From Stenopsyche tienmushanensis (taxonomy: Eukaryota; Arthropoda; Insecta; Trichoptera; Stenopsychidae): 64,000 nt of DNA. Below the pieces are notes generated by a model. That model made no database searches, had not been told where the DNA came from, and saw only the letters and a program-made list of their open reading frames with translations. This document shows, in pieces, positions 63,089 through 64,000 of this stretch. A program made the translations under genes and the position numbers. How positions within the stretch are numbered: the stretch's first letter is position 1; each line of letters opens with the position of its first letter. Where the stretch lies: assembly GCA_008973525.1 (NCBI GenBank), contig WACJ01000552.1:744001-808000 (forward strand), in the 5' to 3' direction.

Positions 63089-64000
63089 TAAATATAGTTA
63101 TAATTTATCATTGGTATTAGATTATTTAAAATAAATTATAAATGAAAAACATCGAACTAATTTTTAATAGCAAATTTTTCACAAAAGTTAAATGTTCGAA
63201 AATTATCTCCTAAATTTCTTAGAAACAAGGTGTTAAGGAAAAATCATATATTTACAAATATTTTTATACGAATTTAATTAACACATTAAATTGTATAATT
63301 TCAACTTATATAATATTATAGTAAATATCTCCAATCATAAAATAATCCAACGTTTCACATGAAGATTTTCACAATATTTAATTTTCGTTACAAAATAGAA
63401 AAAAAAGGTTTTGAATAATTTATTCAATGTTTCTTGTTTATCGTCCTGTGATTCCATGCGAATGCACAGAAAAATAAATAAAAATGCAAAAAAGATGAGC
63501 AAACAAATATACATATATTAAATGACAAGATGATGGCAATGTAATGTTGCACCTCATGATGTTCCTATTTAACTTAACTTTAAATGTATAGTAATCATAC
63601 CGAACATAAGCTATATATCGAGTGATTTTTATAGTAATTTTGAAGCAATAAATTATATTATTATACACGTACTATTTTATGATTGCATCTGATAAATTTG
63701 CTTTGTGTGTTTTATTCATGTTGTATCTCCATTATTATAGCTTTCACGCATTTTTTCATATTGAAAGTCTCAACTGAGCATATTTTTGAGAGTTAAAAAT
63801 ATAATGATTTTAAAATGGCCGTTCGCTATAAAATTGCATCATTAATTCCACTTCACATAACTAACGAGGTATATTTTATTTACAGCTCAAAAGAACGACC
63901 AAGTTTGTCGGGATAGAAAGAAGCTCCGCTGGAGTTAATCCTGTATCGAATAAATAACTAATCCTCGAGGAGAAGAAAGCCCGTCTATTTTCCTCGCTTT

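Larger units (their letters stand above)
55317..64000 (-). other. Region upstream of the first located Kif26 exon
   Basis: The linker exon starts mid-codon, so this is probably more intron leading to N-terminal exons outside the window. I looked for Cys-rich or Pro-rich KIF26 N-terminal coding on the minus strand and found none. GC-elevated stretches lie at about 56570-56770, 57880-58020, 60700-61250 and 61560-61800. Repeats at 59.0-60.1 kb and 62.1-62.9 kb are listed separately. Confidence 0.6.

Overview
The window looks like nuclear DNA of an insect or close arthropod relative. It is AT-rich, has GT-AG introns from under 100 bp to about 28 kb, and carries remnants of mariner, pogo/Tigger and jockey-like elements. 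I see no bacterial or phage genes, rRNA, CRISPR or operon structure. The species is not determined.

One host gene dominates: a minus-strand KIF26-family kinesin (Drosophila CG14535-like; C. elegans VAB-8 belongs to the same family). Six exons were located by joining splice sites and checking phase: 55106-55316, 26898-27113, 21635-21728, 15818-16015, 15511-15729 and 12591-15421. All junctions are in phase and give about 1255 residues from a proline/glycine-rich linker through the whole motor domain to the C-terminal stop. The start codon and N-terminal exons were not found and probably lie beyond the right edge. The motor has the degenerate nucleotide-binding motifs typical of KIF26. A possible alternative 3' exon lies just beyond the stop at 12314-12473.

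Layout: 1-12313 is 3' flanking DNA with a strong inverted repeat near 3 kb. 12314-16015 holds the C-terminal exons. 16016-26897 holds two 5-kb introns around one 94-bp exon. 27114-55105 is a single 28-kb intron with a deleted mariner, jockey-like reverse transcriptase debris and many GC-elevated islands. From 55317 to the right edge is probably more intron, with a Tigger-like short element and a degenerate Tigger transposase.

I found no new multi-gene system. The points most worth a second look are the alternative Kif26 C-terminus, the related Tigger-like deletion derivatives and transposase relic, a set of tRNA-derived SINE-like fragments, a nested two-stem hairpin at 24.3 kb, and the many GC-elevated islands in the introns, which are candidate regulatory elements.
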